Assembly (NCBI RefSeq): GCF_001854185.1
Contig: NZ_CP017603.1
Coordinates: 3,968,001 to 4,032,000 of the forward strand
Length of the DNA stretch: 64,000 nt
Direction of reading: 5' to 3'
Source: Clostridium formicaceticum
Lineage (GTDB): Bacteria > Bacillota > Clostridia > Peptostreptococcales > Natronincolaceae
The position numbers were made by a program, and so were the translations under genes. This document shows, in pieces, positions 8,177 to 18,304 of the stretch (within the stretch, counting starts at the first letter, position 1; the number at the start of each line of letters is the position of its first letter). The notes under the pieces were generated by a model. It did no database searches. It was not told the DNA's origin and saw only the letters and a list, made by a program, of their open reading frames with translations.

Positions 8177-9796
8177 CTATTTACTTTCGGCATTATTTAA
8201 TATACTGTCCTTATACTGCATGATAGTCATTCCTGTAATTTTTTTAAAGGTTTTAGAAAAATATTGTTGATCAGAAAAGCCCAAATCATCGTAGATTTCC
8301 TTTACCTTGCAGTTTGAATCTATGATTAACTGCTTTGCCTTTTCTATCCTTAGTTTGTTGATATACAAAGAAACATTTTCTCCGGTCTCTTTTTTGAACA
8401 GATTACAAACATAGTGTTTTGATAAATTCAGATGTTCTGATAAAGACTTCAATGATATTTTCTTTTGGTAATTATTTTCTATATAATCGATAGCTTCTTT
8501 AATGACATGGTTTGAATTATTGTTCCTGTAGCTTTTTACATTATTTATAATCATAACAATAATTTCTTTCATGAGTGTAACCACGCTCTTTATTTTTGTA
8601 GCCGCCATCATTCTTTTATGATAGTAGGTATAATCTTTAGCTTTGTCTTCTTCTATAAAATAATGATAATAGCGTTCGAAAACATTGCTGAGCATATTGG
8701 AATAAAAAAGTTTTACCTCTACACCTTTTACAGTATTTCCACGAAAGAAAGCTTCTGTCTTCTCTATTACCTCAAAAGCTTCTTTTTGGTTTTCTTCATT
8801 GATATACTTGATTAAGGATTGTTCATAGCTCTTTTTTACACTAAAAATGTTAACATCTTGAACAACCCTCTCAAAAGCATTGATCACACAGCTTTCATCA
8901 ATATAAAAAAGCTGTTCAGCCTTCAATATGATATCTTCATAAACTTGGTAAACTTCTCTAATATCCTCAAAACTCTGGCTTATGATAGCGCTTAATGGAA
9001 TATCAAAATATTGTGTAACAGAAGTACGAATCAATTCAACGACCTCTTGTATTTGCACTGTGCTCATATCTTTTTTTGATAAAATAAATAAAAATTGATC
9101 ATTCGTTTCCTTAACAAGATAGGTAATCTTTTTTTGTTCTATCACACTGGAAGCTAAATGAATAATAGCATTGTTCATATGCTGCCAATCTTGATCCTTG
9201 CAATCCATTTTTCGTTCGCCATCATCTCTAAAAAAAGTTGTCAAAACAAATCTTGACTCTTGTAAAAGAAAGTTCAAGTGAGAACACCTACTCAGCAGTT
9301 TGTCATCTATAGGGATATTTGGATTTAATAGGTCTTCAAATAACTCTACTTTAAGCGCTATAATATTTGTGTCTGCTTCCTTTTTTGCATAGTTATTATC
9401 TTCCTCTTCACTTCCCTCTGCATCTAAGCTTTCCTTAATGGCTGACATGGTTTTAATGAGCTCTTCATCCTCAGCCTCAAATTTTAATATATAGTCATCC
9501 GCTCCACTTTTTAATGCTTCTCTTACATAGGGAAAATCATTATAACAACTTAATATCAATATTTTTACCCTTTGACTTTTTTCTCTTACTTTTCTCGTAA
9601 GCCAAAAGCCATCTTGTTTGGGCATAACAATATCCGTAAGAATCACATCTGGCTTATGAAGTAGATAGGCTTCATAAGCTTGTTCTCCATTGGAGGCTTC
9701 TGCTACCACAGAAAAACCTAGGCTTTCCCAATCTATCGTGGATTTAAGTCCTACTCTTACAAGAACTTCATCATCTACAATTAAAACCTTGTACAC
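8177..9796 (-). CDS. Response regulator with AraC-type DNA-binding domain (YesN-like)
   Basis: This is a 539-residue regulator. The N-terminal receiver has the acidic pair (IVDDE), the phosphorylatable Asp in ILTDIVMP near residue 55 and the Lys in LKF. A long central linker follows. The last about 100 residues form an AraC double helix-turn-helix (YVCNLFKKETGENVS and GFSDQQYFSKTFKK). The start is a GTG preceded by AAGGGGG. It is co-directional with the adjacent kinase and binding-protein genes and most likely activates the downstream polyol ABC operon in response to the sensed sugar. Confidence 0.93.
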   Translation of the reverse strand: MYKVLIVDDEVLVRVGLKSTIDWESLGFSVVAEASNGEQAYEAYLLHKPDVILTDIVMPKQDGFWLTRKVREKSQRVKILILSCYNDFPYVREALKSGADDYILKFEAEDEELIKTMSAIKESLDAEGSEEEDNNYAKKEADTNIIALKVELFEDLLNPNIPIDDKLLSRCSHLNFLLQESRFVLTTFFRDDGERKMDCKDQDWQHMNNAIIHLASSVIEQKKITYLVKETNDQFLFILSKKDMSTVQIQEVVELIRTSVTQYFDIPLSAIISQSFEDIREVYQVYEDIILKAEQLFYIDESCVINAFERVVQDVNIFSVKKSYEQSLIKYINEENQKEAFEVIEKTEAFFRGNTVKGVEVKLFYSNMLSNVFERYYHYFIEEDKAKDYTYYHKRMMAATKIKSVVTLMKEIIVMIINNVKSYRNNNSNHVIKEAIDYIENNYQKKISLKSLSEHLNLSKHYVCNLFKKETGENVSLYINKLRIEKAKQLIIDSNCKVKEIYDDLGFSDQQYFSKTFKKITGMTIMQYKDSILNNAESK

Positions 9797-9835
9797 TATA
9801 ATACCCCCTTTGGCAATGTAGAAAAGTTTCTTCCT

Positions 9836-11608
9836 TTATGCCTCAATTTTGCAGAGTACTTCTCCTTTGCATGGTAATTCAACAACAATATTTGTCCCAT
9901 GATTCTCCTTTGTAAAAATCTTAATACCATAGGACTCTCCAAAAGCCAGTTTTATTCTTTGATTAATATTATTTAATCCTACTGTGCTAAATTTATTAGC
10001 ATCCTTTTCTGACTTAAGAATATTTTTTAAAATCTCTGGCTTAATCCCGGGACCATTATCGCTTACTTCCACAATCAACATATCTTGCCTATTATATGCC
10101 TTTATTTCTATATTCAGTGGTTTTGCATCTTCTTCTTGCAAACCATATATAATAGAATTTTCCACAATAGGCTGGAGAATTAGTTTTGGTATATGGCATG
10201 AAAGACACGCTTCTTCTAAATTATAATCAATCGTAAACCGTTCATTAAACCTTAGTCTTTGAATCAAAATGTAATTTTTTACATATTCAATTTCTTCTTC
10301 TAAGGAAATCATATCCTTACCAAAATTTATACTAATCATAAGAAGTTTGATTAAGGCCGTCAGTGCACTACTTGCGCTTTTCGCCCCTTGTATCTTAGCC
10401 ATCCACCGAATGGTATTTAGTGTGTTGTATAAAAAGTGAGGATTAATTTGAGCATGAAGCACTTCAAATTCTAGCTCTTTTTTATGACGTTCCTCTTCAA
10501 TGAGTTTATTAATTAAAGAGCGCATTTTATTAATCATCGTATTAAAGCTCATACCAAGTTGTCCAATTTCATCTTGTCCTTTTGTATCTATTTGTACACC
10601 TAAATCACCATTTTCTGCCTTCTTCATTAGCTTCATCATGTTGATAATAGGCTCTGTAATTTTCAGAGAAAAAAGCAGCATAAAAAATGATGTAATCATT
10701 ACATAAAGCACACCTATTCTGATTAATTTCCACTGAATTTCATCTATCTCTCTATACAAATACCAATAGGGGATAATCTTAACCAGTTTCCAATCGTTTA
10801 CATCACAAGTAGAATAGATGGCAATCTTTTTTACACCTTGATCTTTAAAAGAAATATATCCACTTTTCTTTTCAGCCGCTAAAATCTCTTTTGCATACAC
10901 TTCATTTTCTATGCTTTGACCTATTTTACTTTTATCTGGGTGGCTTACAATTTCTCCATATTTGTTGGCGATAAAAATCTGTTCAATATCCCCGCTTATA
11001 AGACTTTTGTAAGAACTTTCAAGAATCATCTCATCAATATCAACAGTAAGCAGTCCCAGTTCTTCTAGTGTGTTAAAATCAATCAACTTTCTTCCCAAAG
11101 AAAAATAATATTTATCGAACTCTCCAGCCAAAATCTTTATCTTTTCTCTTCTCGTATTGATCCAAACAATCTCCCCATCAGTTTCAGCTAACTTACTAAT
11201 AGGCATATAATCTTCCATTTCCGCTACTTTATTTACCCCTACAGAATAAACTCTTCTCCCTGCATATACATAGATGGCATCAATATCTTCTCTTGATGTG
11301 AAAAAGCTGCGAAGCAAACTGCGAAATGCTACCACATCCATATTGTTTTTATCATTTAATGCACTAATCATATCTCTATTTGCCAGTAATGCATTTGAAA
11401 ATTCTCGGATATCGTTTAAAATAAAGTCAATATTTTCTCCAGCTTCATATACAGACTGTATTGCCGACTCACTATATTTTTTACTAATAATATCTTTTAC
11501 AAGGCTGGAATACACAATAGAAAAAAGGATGATCGGAAAAAGAATCAAAACAATGGTAATGGCTATTAGTTTAAACCTCAAGCTGTTGATAAATTTAACA
11601 TTGTCCAT
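9836..11608 (-). CDS. Sensor histidine kinase (YesM/LytS-type, HPK7)
   Basis: This is a 590-residue membrane kinase. A first transmembrane helix spans residues 12-34, followed by an extracellular Cache-like sensor and a second helix near 296-315. HAMP comes next, then the His_kinase box HAQINPHFLYNTLNTIRW and a HATPase with PIVENSIIYGL and VSDNGPGIK. AAAGGAG precedes the ATG. The gene lies 24 bp after the solute-binding protein gene and 39 bp before the regulator gene. The partner binding protein probably presents the sugar to its extracellular domain. Confidence 0.93.
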   Translation of the reverse strand: MDNVKFINSLRFKLIAITIVLILFPIILFSIVYSSLVKDIISKKYSESAIQSVYEAGENIDFILNDIREFSNALLANRDMISALNDKNNMDVVAFRSLLRSFFTSREDIDAIYVYAGRRVYSVGVNKVAEMEDYMPISKLAETDGEIVWINTRREKIKILAGEFDKYYFSLGRKLIDFNTLEELGLLTVDIDEMILESSYKSLISGDIEQIFIANKYGEIVSHPDKSKIGQSIENEVYAKEILAAEKKSGYISFKDQGVKKIAIYSTCDVNDWKLVKIIPYWYLYREIDEIQWKLIRIGVLYVMITSFFMLLFSLKITEPIINMMKLMKKAENGDLGVQIDTKGQDEIGQLGMSFNTMINKMRSLINKLIEEERHKKELEFEVLHAQINPHFLYNTLNTIRWMAKIQGAKSASSALTALIKLLMISINFGKDMISLEEEIEYVKNYILIQRLRFNERFTIDYNLEEACLSCHIPKLILQPIVENSIIYGLQEEDAKPLNIEIKAYNRQDMLIVEVSDNGPGIKPEILKNILKSEKDANKFSTVGLNNINQRIKLAFGESYGIKIFTKENHGTNIVVELPCKGEVLCKIEA

Positions 11609-11632
11609 AGATTTACTCCTTTAGACTCCAAT

Positions 11633-13183
11633 TTATTTATTCCCTAGTGCCTTTATTTCATCATACATTGACCTTGCCGTATCTTCAGCACTTAAGTCTT
11701 CTCTAATCATTTCATGAAGATGTTTAATAATAATTTGTTCTACATAATAAAAGTTCCCTATTTTAGGACGATAATAAACATTTTCTTCCTCCCACGCTTG
11801 AAGTACGGCAGGAAGCTGTAGCATGGTTCTATACTTCTCATCATTTTTTTCTATAGCATCAAGCACTACCTTTTTTATCATTTCATCTTGATAGACAGAT
11901 TCCCGCGGAGGAATTCCTCCACCCTCAGGATGCTTCAGTACAAAAAGCTGTGTTTGAGGAGCCGTAGCCCAAACGATAAATAACCAAGCTGCCTGTTTTT
12001 CTCTCTCATTGGCATGTTTATTGATACCAATACCTGACCCACCAAATATGTTTGCACTTCTTTTTGGTCCATAGGGTAATATGCCATAGCCTACCTTACC
12101 AGCAACCTTCGATGTAGCTGGATTTTCCATTGCTGAAGCATTTTCATCCCAATTGGCCATCATTGCTATTTCTCCATTTTTAAATGCCTCAGCAGTATCA
12201 TACCAGTCCCATCCCAGACTTTCAGGGGCAGAGGTTTTAATTATTTTTTTGTACATATTCAGTGCCTCTATAAAATTAGGTTCCAAAACTCTGATATGTC
12301 TAGGTTCTCTTAATCCTAGCATACGAATATTTTTATCGCTAAAATAATCCCCTCCATAGGATGCTAAGATATTTGAAAAATCACAGAAAATAGAGTTATG
12401 TCTTTGAGCCATATGACCACTGCCATACTTTACTTCATCGTCAGGAACATTTTTCTCTATCCAATCTGCAACTTCAACATATCTTTCCCAGGTAAAATCA
12501 GGCTGTCCAGGCGTCCAGTCATAACCTTTTTCCTCCATAAAAGCTTCTTTATATTTTTCAAAAATATCTTTCCGGTAATACAATATCATTGTTGTGGTAT
12601 CAAAGGGTACAGTATAAAGCGCTTCTTCATCAATAAAATAAGAATCCACCATGATTTGTTCCCCAAAAAAGTCTTCTATCCCCCCTGGGATGTGCGGCAA
12701 ACTTGGATCACGATTATACCGATGAAGGTCCTCTAAATTTGTCTCTGCAAATCGATTTAATGTTTGATAGGGGTCCACATAAAGCAACTGATATTTACCA
12801 GTTTTAGAAATAAAATCTATATTGATTTTTTGAATTAACGTGCTAAAATCCATAGGTCTAATGTTTATGTTGATACCAGTAATCTCTGTAAACAACTGAC
12901 TCTCTTTACTAAGCACATTGGCGTTGATATTGTTTTCCACAAGAAAATTTAAAGTCACCCCTTCAAACTGACGCCAATCAAAATCCTCTGGCGCCTCAAT
13001 ATTAGGGAAAATAGAAGAGGGTTCATAAAAAGGTGCAATCCTTTGTCCTCCATTACTATTATCTGATTCCTCCAAAGAATAATTGCCTTTACTTTCTAAG
13101 GTGGAGGAAGAATTTAACGTATAAATTAAGAAAACACTGATTAATGCCATCAATAATATAGTAGTAATTATACTTTTCTTCAT
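11633..13183 (-). CDS. Extracellular solute-binding protein, family 1 (sensor-associated)
   Basis: The 516-residue protein has an N-terminal hydrophobic segment (residues 5-24) without a clear lipobox cysteine, so it may stay membrane-anchored. The body resembles family 1 binding proteins (for example TMILYYRKDIF, GEIAMMANWDENASA and GIGINKHANE). No matching permease genes lie nearby; instead it heads a cluster with the kinase and regulator. By analogy with described binding protein-kinase-regulator systems for arabinose and xylose in Firmicutes, its role is probably ligand sensing rather than uptake. The ligand is unknown. Confidence 0.85.
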   Translation of the reverse strand: MKKSIITTILLMALISVFLIYTLNSSSTLESKGNYSLEESDNSNGGQRIAPFYEPSSIFPNIEAPEDFDWRQFEGVTLNFLVENNINANVLSKESQLFTEITGININIRPMDFSTLIQKINIDFISKTGKYQLLYVDPYQTLNRFAETNLEDLHRYNRDPSLPHIPGGIEDFFGEQIMVDSYFIDEEALYTVPFDTTTMILYYRKDIFEKYKEAFMEEKGYDWTPGQPDFTWERYVEVADWIEKNVPDDEVKYGSGHMAQRHNSIFCDFSNILASYGGDYFSDKNIRMLGLREPRHIRVLEPNFIEALNMYKKIIKTSAPESLGWDWYDTAEAFKNGEIAMMANWDENASAMENPATSKVAGKVGYGILPYGPKRSANIFGGSGIGINKHANEREKQAAWLFIVWATAPQTQLFVLKHPEGGGIPPRESVYQDEMIKKVVLDAIEKNDEKYRTMLQLPAVLQAWEEENVYYRPKIGNFYYVEQIIIKHLHEMIREDLSAEDTARSMYDEIKALGNK

Positions 13184-13380
13184 CTTCTCGCCTCCAAGTA
13201 TTCGACATAAAAAACAATCCTACCTAATCAGACTTATAACTGCTTTTTTCTTAACAGCTAGGTTAATAAGTATGTTTTATTAGATTTTTAGTATTATTAT
13301 ATCATATTTTTATTATCCTTTATGTTCATCGCAAATTTTCTTTAAAAAGTATTTTATGTAAAGTATTAAAATAGGTACTA

Positions 13381-13408
13381 AAGATACTATACCTATTGAT
13401 AGTATCTT
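13381..13408. promoter_or_regulatory. 10-bp inverted repeat upstream of the sensor operon
   Basis: AAGATACTAT and ATAGTATCTT form a perfect dyad around 8 bases. It lies about 200 bp before the binding-protein gene on the minus strand and is not followed by a T run there. An operator is possible; a read-through terminator is the alternative. Confidence 0.4.
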
Positions 13409-13421
13409 GTTTGAATTGAAA

Positions 13422-13487
13422 GTAAAAAACGCCGTTAACCTACTACTTACTTACATTTCCTGTAATAGGTCTAACGACGTTTTTTAC
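13422..13487 (-). terminator. Long terminator hairpin after the chemotaxis receptor gene
   Basis: GTAAAAAACG at one end pairs with CGTTTTTTAC at the other, with further pairing (CCGTTA / TAACG and CCTACTA / TAGG) inward. It begins right after the receptor's stop codon. With the dyad at 13381 it fills the 306-bp gap before the binding-protein gene. Confidence 0.8.
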
Positions 13488-13489
13488 TT

Positions 13490-15220
13490 TTATACTGTAA
13501 ACCCATCAGTTAAGGTACATAATCGATTTGCCATCTGCGATAACTGCTCAGTGGTAATCTCTATTTCAGTCATTGTACTAAGCTGCTCCTCTATTCTACT
13601 ACTCATGTCTTCAGTGCCTGCTGCAATTTCATTAGAAGTAGCACTCATATGCTTTATACGCTTCTCTATTTCCTTAGTGCTTTGTGCCTGCTTTTCATTT
13701 GCCCCTTCAATCTCCTCTATTTCTCTCACGATATTATGGATATTATCAATAATATTCATAATACTTTTTCCTACTTCTGTAGCTTTATTCACACCAATAA
13801 ATACCTTTTCTTCCACTACTTTAACAGAACTTACAGCAGCTGTAGATTTTAGTTGATTTTCCTCAATAAGTTCAGAAATCTCTTTAGCAGCATTTTTACT
13901 TTCATCCGCAAGTTTTCTAATTTCTTCTGCTACCACATTAAATCCTCTTCCTGCTTCACCGGCTCGGGCAGCCTCTATGGCAGCATTTAAAGCTAGCAGA
14001 TTTGTTTGCTCTGATATAGAAGTGATTATTTCAATAATATCTCCTATTTCCTTTGAAGATTTATCCAATGCCCCTATTATGGAGGATACCTCCTTTGAGG
14101 ATGAAGCAATTTCTGTTATGGAAGAAACCACTTCAGCTATCTGTTCAGCTCCCATTTCAGCTGCACCCTGAGCTTTTTTGCTATTCATTGTTGTATTGCT
14201 ACTGGCTCCAGCGGTTGCTTCAGAAAAATTTGCTATCTCCATAAGATTTGCGATGTTTTCTTCTGTCGCTGTTGCACTGGCAGACATACCAGCAGCAATT
14301 TCAGCAACGCTATTTGAAATCTCCTCTAAAGATTGGGTGCTTATACTAGTTGCAGTGCTTAATTGCATACTTGAAGAAGCGATTACTTCAGTGGAAGCAG
14401 CTACCTCTTTAATAATTGTTTGAAGCTTATCTACAAATAAATCAAAACTACTGCTGAGTTCCCCAATTTCATCTCCACTTTCATAGCATAGTCTTTGGGT
14501 CAAATCCCCTCCATTATTGGAAATCTCTTTTAATTTCATTGTAATGTTCTTAACAGGCGCAACAATAGATTTGATAATAATGATAGATAAAACAAGCGTT
14601 ATGGCTGCACATATGATCATAAGTGAAGTAATCGCTAAGATTGTATGTCTATAAGTAATTTTACTCTCATCATAAGTTGCCTTTGCCTTTATAAGCTGTA
14701 TATTTATCATTTCATCTAAAGCTGTGATAATATCTCTTCTAGCGTTATCATAGTTTACCATCTCTGTAGGTGCAGTGCCTTGATGCACTATCTCTAATTG
14801 ATTTTCCTCCACCTCATTGTCTACGCCATTAAGCCTTATAAATTCATCCTTTGCTGCAATAAAGTTAGTAAAACTTTCAGTTACTGCCCTATACTCCCCA
14901 TTGTCTTTATAAGCTGATATCTTTTCAGTTACAGAAGTGGCTCGAGTCTCAATATCTTCTTGGATAGGCTCTTTAGCACTGTTGTTATCTCTTGCATCCA
15001 TAAGAGAATTAGACTGAGAGCGTATGTATTCTATATCAGACTTTATGCTCTCAAGTTTTACAATCTCAACTAATCTGTCATTATTCAACTCCATCAACTT
15101 GTCATTAACATTTGATACTTGTTTAATAGAAGTAATCCCTAGTATCCCAAGAAAAATAAAAAAGCTTAATGAAAGCAATCCAATCTTAAATACAAGTTTC
15201 ATGTCTCTTAAAAACTTCAT
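13490..15220 (-). CDS. Methyl-accepting chemotaxis protein
   Basis: This is a 576-residue receptor. The first transmembrane helix is at residues 11-30, then comes a helical extracellular sensor of about 150 residues, and the second helix is near 190-212. HAMP ([14 protein letters not shown]) and the signalling domain with hairpin tip [20 protein letters not shown] follow. AGGAGGAGATTAC precedes the ATG. It stands alone between two terminators. Its sensor resembles the four-helix-bundle type by helical pattern, but the ligand cannot be read from sequence. Confidence 0.95.
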   Translation of the reverse strand: MKFLRDMKLVFKIGLLSLSFFIFLGILGITSIKQVSNVNDKLMELNNDRLVEIVKLESIKSDIEYIRSQSNSLMDARDNNSAKEPIQEDIETRATSVTEKISAYKDNGEYRAVTESFTNFIAAKDEFIRLNGVDNEVEENQLEIVHQGTAPTEMVNYDNARRDIITALDEMINIQLIKAKATYDESKITYRHTILAITSLMIICAAITLVLSIIIIKSIVAPVKNITMKLKEISNNGGDLTQRLCYESGDEIGELSSSFDLFVDKLQTIIKEVAASTEVIASSSMQLSTATSISTQSLEEISNSVAEIAAGMSASATATEENIANLMEIANFSEATAGASSNTTMNSKKAQGAAEMGAEQIAEVVSSITEIASSSKEVSSIIGALDKSSKEIGDIIEIITSISEQTNLLALNAAIEAARAGEAGRGFNVVAEEIRKLADESKNAAKEISELIEENQLKSTAAVSSVKVVEEKVFIGVNKATEVGKSIMNIIDNIHNIVREIEEIEGANEKQAQSTKEIEKRIKHMSATSNEIAAGTEDMSSRIEEQLSTMTEIEITTEQLSQMANRLCTLTDGFTV

Positions 15221-15479
15221 GTAATCTCCTCCTGGTCATCTTCTGTGAGCATAGCCTAACTTTCATCTTTCCATGTCCCATCTTTTTCTTTAATTTTACA
15301 GATAGAAGCTTAAATTAACCTTAAAAATTTAACCAATAAGAGATTTTATTTAAGAATGTTTTACAATTTTATAGAAGAAAAATTTTTGCTCTATGTAAAA
15401 CTTTTTAGTGCTATAATAAATACAGAATAGATTCTATAAAGTATGTTTAAATTACATAGGATTAGAGAGGGTGATATAT

Positions 15480-16064
15480 ATGCTAGATAAATTGTATGAA
15501 AGTGAAATCGAAGATATCGTTTTTACACAACTACAGGCAGTGGGTCAAAATATAATCAATAAAAAATTTACTAATTGTCAATTTACTCATTGTGATTTTT
15601 CTGAGTCGGATTTTTCTTTAACTTTTTTTGAAGATTGCCTATTTAAAGGATGCAATTTAAGTTTATCACAATTTAATGATGCCAAGCTAAGGAATGTTAA
15701 ATTTGAAAACTGCAAGCTATTAGGTATAAACTTTAGTAAAATTGATTCATTTATTATCGCTATAGGTTTTGCAGATTGTTTCATTCAAAATTGCAACTTT
15801 TCTGATCTTAACTTAAGTAAAGTTATGTTCCAGCAATGTAAAGTATTAGAAAGTGATTTTATCAATACGGATTTATCAGAAAGTGATTTTACCTATGCAA
15901 TATTAACTGGAACAGAGTTTAATCATTCTAATTTGTCAAAGGCGGATTTTTCTTTTGCCAAGGATTATCAAATAAACCCACTGAATAATAAGACAAAAAA
16001 AATGATCCTTACATTGCCTGATGCAATATCCTTGCTAAAGCATTTGGATATTATCATAAAGTAG
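15480..16064 (+). CDS. Pentapeptide-repeat protein
   Basis: The protein has 194 residues with tandem A/C(D/N)(L/F)xx-type repeats through most of its length (for example FTNCQFTHCDFSESDF and NLSKADFSFA). Such repeats fold into a right-handed quadrilateral beta helix. I choose the ATG at 15480 because AGAGAGG is 9 bases away; an in-frame GTG at 15471 sits directly on that site. Some family members mimic DNA and protect gyrase from quinolones, but nothing here shows that role. Confidence 0.85.
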   Translation: MLDKLYESEIEDIVFTQLQAVGQNIINKKFTNCQFTHCDFSESDFSLTFFEDCLFKGCNLSLSQFNDAKLRNVKFENCKLLGINFSKIDSFIIAIGFADCFIQNCNFSDLNLSKVMFQQCKVLESDFINTDLSESDFTYAILTGTEFNHSNLSKADFSFAKDYQINPLNNKTKKMILTLPDAISLLKHLDIIIK

Positions 16065-16085
16065 CGTAAGATTATCATTGGCGTC

Positions 16086-16112
16086 CCCACAGCTAAGGCA
16101 GTGGGTTTTTTT
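16086..16112 (+). terminator. Short terminator after the pentapeptide gene
   Basis: A CCCAC / GTGGG stem with a 10-base loop is followed by seven T residues, just after the stop codon. Confidence 0.65.
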
Positions 16113-16130
16113 ACAGTTCAAATGTTGCAA

Positions 16131-17030
16131 TTACCTGTAATTTAAACTTTTATTTTTAAAATAGGAAAAAAACATATCAACTTCAGTTTGTACTAAATTG
16201 TTTTTTAAATAAATAAAGTTAAATTCCCTCTCAATCACAAAATCTGATATTTTCACCTCTGCCAATTCTCGATTCTGGATCTCTTTGTAAGCCGCATCTT
16301 TATACATAAAACTAAGCCCTATTTGATTTTTCACCATTTCTTTTATGACATTAACATTGCCTATTTCAATAACATTTTTAAAATTCTCAAGCGTATAGTT
16401 TTTATCGAAAAGGCTTCTTTCAAATACTTCACGGGAACCAGAGCCCTTTTCCCTGATTATGATTGTTTCGTTTATAATTTCATGTAAAAGTATGGAATCT
16501 TTCACAGCTAAAGGGTGACTCTTAGAAGTTATCAATATAAAACTAGCGTTTTTAAGTAATTTTGTTTCATAGTCCGCTTTATTAAACAACCCTTCAACTA
16601 ATGCAAAGCTTATCTCACCTTTTTGCAGCATGCTAAGGACTCTTTGGGTGTTATCAACGTACATCGTTATATCATATTCTCTAAAATGATTTATTAAATC
16701 CCCGAGGATTGGCGCAATGGTAAATTCTCCAATCGTTAAAGTAGCAGCAAATTTTATCGCCTTATTCTTTTTATTGATTTCTTTAAGTTTATTTTTCATA
16801 ACCTTTTCACTCAACTTTACATTCTTAGCATACTTATAAAAAAGTTCACCATATTTTGTTAACCTTAGCGCTCTGTTGGAATACTCTATGAATCTGTAAC
16901 CATATTGCTTTTCTAAGGATTTTATATGCTGAGTTACAGCAGGTTGTGTTATACAAAGCTCCTCTGCCGCCTTAGTATAACTTTTGTTTTTACATACAGC
17001 TAGGAATGATTCTACCTTTGCATCTAACAT
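16131..17030 (-). CDS. LysR-family transcriptional regulator (divergent from yeiH-like gene)
   Basis: This is a 299-residue regulator. The N-terminal winged helix-turn-helix (SYTKAAEELCITQPAVTQHI) is followed by a LysR substrate-binding domain. The ATG at 17030 has AAAGGTG upstream; a GTG three codons earlier overlaps that site. It faces away from the YeiH-family gene across 111 bp, the standard layout for a regulator and its target, and reading resembles YeiE/CysL-type regulators of that pairing. Confidence 0.9.
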   Translation of the reverse strand: MLDAKVESFLAVCKNKSYTKAAEELCITQPAVTQHIKSLEKQYGYRFIEYSNRALRLTKYGELFYKYAKNVKLSEKVMKNKLKEINKKNKAIKFAATLTIGEFTIAPILGDLINHFREYDITMYVDNTQRVLSMLQKGEISFALVEGLFNKADYETKLLKNASFILITSKSHPLAVKDSILLHEIINETIIIREKGSGSREVFERSLFDKNYTLENFKNVIEIGNVNVIKEMVKNQIGLSFMYKDAAYKEIQNRELAEVKISDFVIEREFNFIYLKNNLVQTEVDMFFSYFKNKSLNYR

Positions 17031-17141
17031 TTTATTCACACCTTTATTATTTTATATTATAATAACATAAATATTTATAATTAGATTTTATAAGTGTTTC
17101 GTGGTAAAATCAACAAGTAAACTAATTAAGGAGTTGATTTT

Positions 17142-18179
17142 ATGTCCTATTGTAGAAAATATTTAGGTGGAGTATTTTTTACAGCAATACTTGCAGCTAT
17201 ATCTGTTTTTATAAGTGAAATAATACCTTATCATATTATAGGCCAAGGAGTTCTTGCACTGCTTGTTGGTATGTTATTGAATCCTATCATTTCAGAATAT
17301 AAAATATTTCAAAGCGGCATAAGCTTCACTTCAAAAAAAATATTACGCTTTTCTATTATTCTTATGGGCATTTCTCTTAGCTTTTCACAAGTATTAGAGG
17401 TTGGTAAAATATCGTTAATTGTTATGACCTTTACCCTTATCACAGCCTTTACTGGGGGATATATCTTTGGTAAACTCTTAAAAATGGATTGGAAGCTCTC
17501 AAGTCTAATTTCTGCAGGCACTGGTATATGTGGTGGTTCTGCTATTGCAGCTATTGCACCAGTTATTGATGCAGAAGATAGTTCCATTGCCTATGCTATT
17601 TCGGCAACCTTCCTATTTGATATAATTATGGTGATTCTCTTTCCAATCATGGGAAACTACTTTAACATGACTGATTTGGGCTTTGGCCTTTGGACTGGAA
17701 CAGCAGTAAATGATACATCTTCAGTCGTTGCAGCTGGCTATGCTTTTTCGGATATTGCAGGGAATTATTCTGTCATTGTTAAACTTACTAGAACCCTGTC
17801 TATTGTTCCAGTGGTCCTTATATTCTCCTATATTCATGAGAAACTTTCGAGAGAAAGCACCCAAGATTCTAGCAGATCAGATGAATCAATAAGTACTGCT
17901 AGCAAGGTTGATATAAGCAAAGTTTTTCCATGGTTTATCCTGTTATTTCTTCTTATGGTTATCTTTAAAAGTATTGGTCTGTTCTCTGAATCTACAAGTT
18001 CTTCTATTTCTAGTTTAAGCAGATTTTTAATGACGATGTCCTTAGGCGCTATAGGTCTTAAAACAAATTTCAAAAAACTAGCTAAATCAGGATTGGCGCC
18101 AATGGTACATGGCTTTATTATATCTACTTTGGTTGTTGTTGTTTCCTTTCTAGTGCAGATAATGATAGGACAGATATAG
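17142..18179 (+). CDS. YeiH-family putative sulfate/anion exporter (UPF0324)
   Basis: This 345-residue integral membrane protein has about nine or ten hydrophobic helices. The family hallmarks GTGICGGSAIAAIAPVI and WTGTAVNDTSSVVAAGY are present. AAGGAG is 8 bases before the ATG. The family is annotated as putative sulfate exporters but its substrate is not firmly known. The divergent LysR gene probably controls it. A strong bidirectional terminator follows. Confidence 0.88.
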   Translation: MSYCRKYLGGVFFTAILAAISVFISEIIPYHIIGQGVLALLVGMLLNPIISEYKIFQSGISFTSKKILRFSIILMGISLSFSQVLEVGKISLIVMTFTLITAFTGGYIFGKLLKMDWKLSSLISAGTGICGGSAIAAIAPVIDAEDSSIAYAISATFLFDIIMVILFPIMGNYFNMTDLGFGLWTGTAVNDTSSVVAAGYAFSDIAGNYSVIVKLTRTLSIVPVVLIFSYIHEKLSRESTQDSSRSDESISTASKVDISKVFPWFILLFLLMVIFKSIGLFSESTSSSISSLSRFLMTMSLGAIGLKTNFKKLAKSGLAPMVHGFIISTLVVVVSFLVQIMIGQI

Positions 18180-18219
18180 TTTTTTATACTCAATAACATA
18201 TGTGCATGAAATAAACCCC

Positions 18220-18280
18220 GCTACAAAACACAAGCCCTCCTAAATCCAATAGATTTTAGAAGGGGCTTGTGCTTTGTAGC
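18220..18280. terminator. Bidirectional terminator between yeiH-like and phospholipase D genes
   Basis: GCTACAAA... pairs with ...TTTGTAGC and ACAAGCCC with GGGGCTTGTG around a small internal loop. It sits between converging genes and can serve both. Confidence 0.85.
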
Positions 18281-18304
18281 TTTCTTTAAAGTATATTTTT
18301 TAGG

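Noticed and set aside
15225-15470. Sigma-D flagellar-type promoter for the chemotaxis receptor
   Set aside because: No TAAA-N15-GCCGATAT match could be read in the upstream region.
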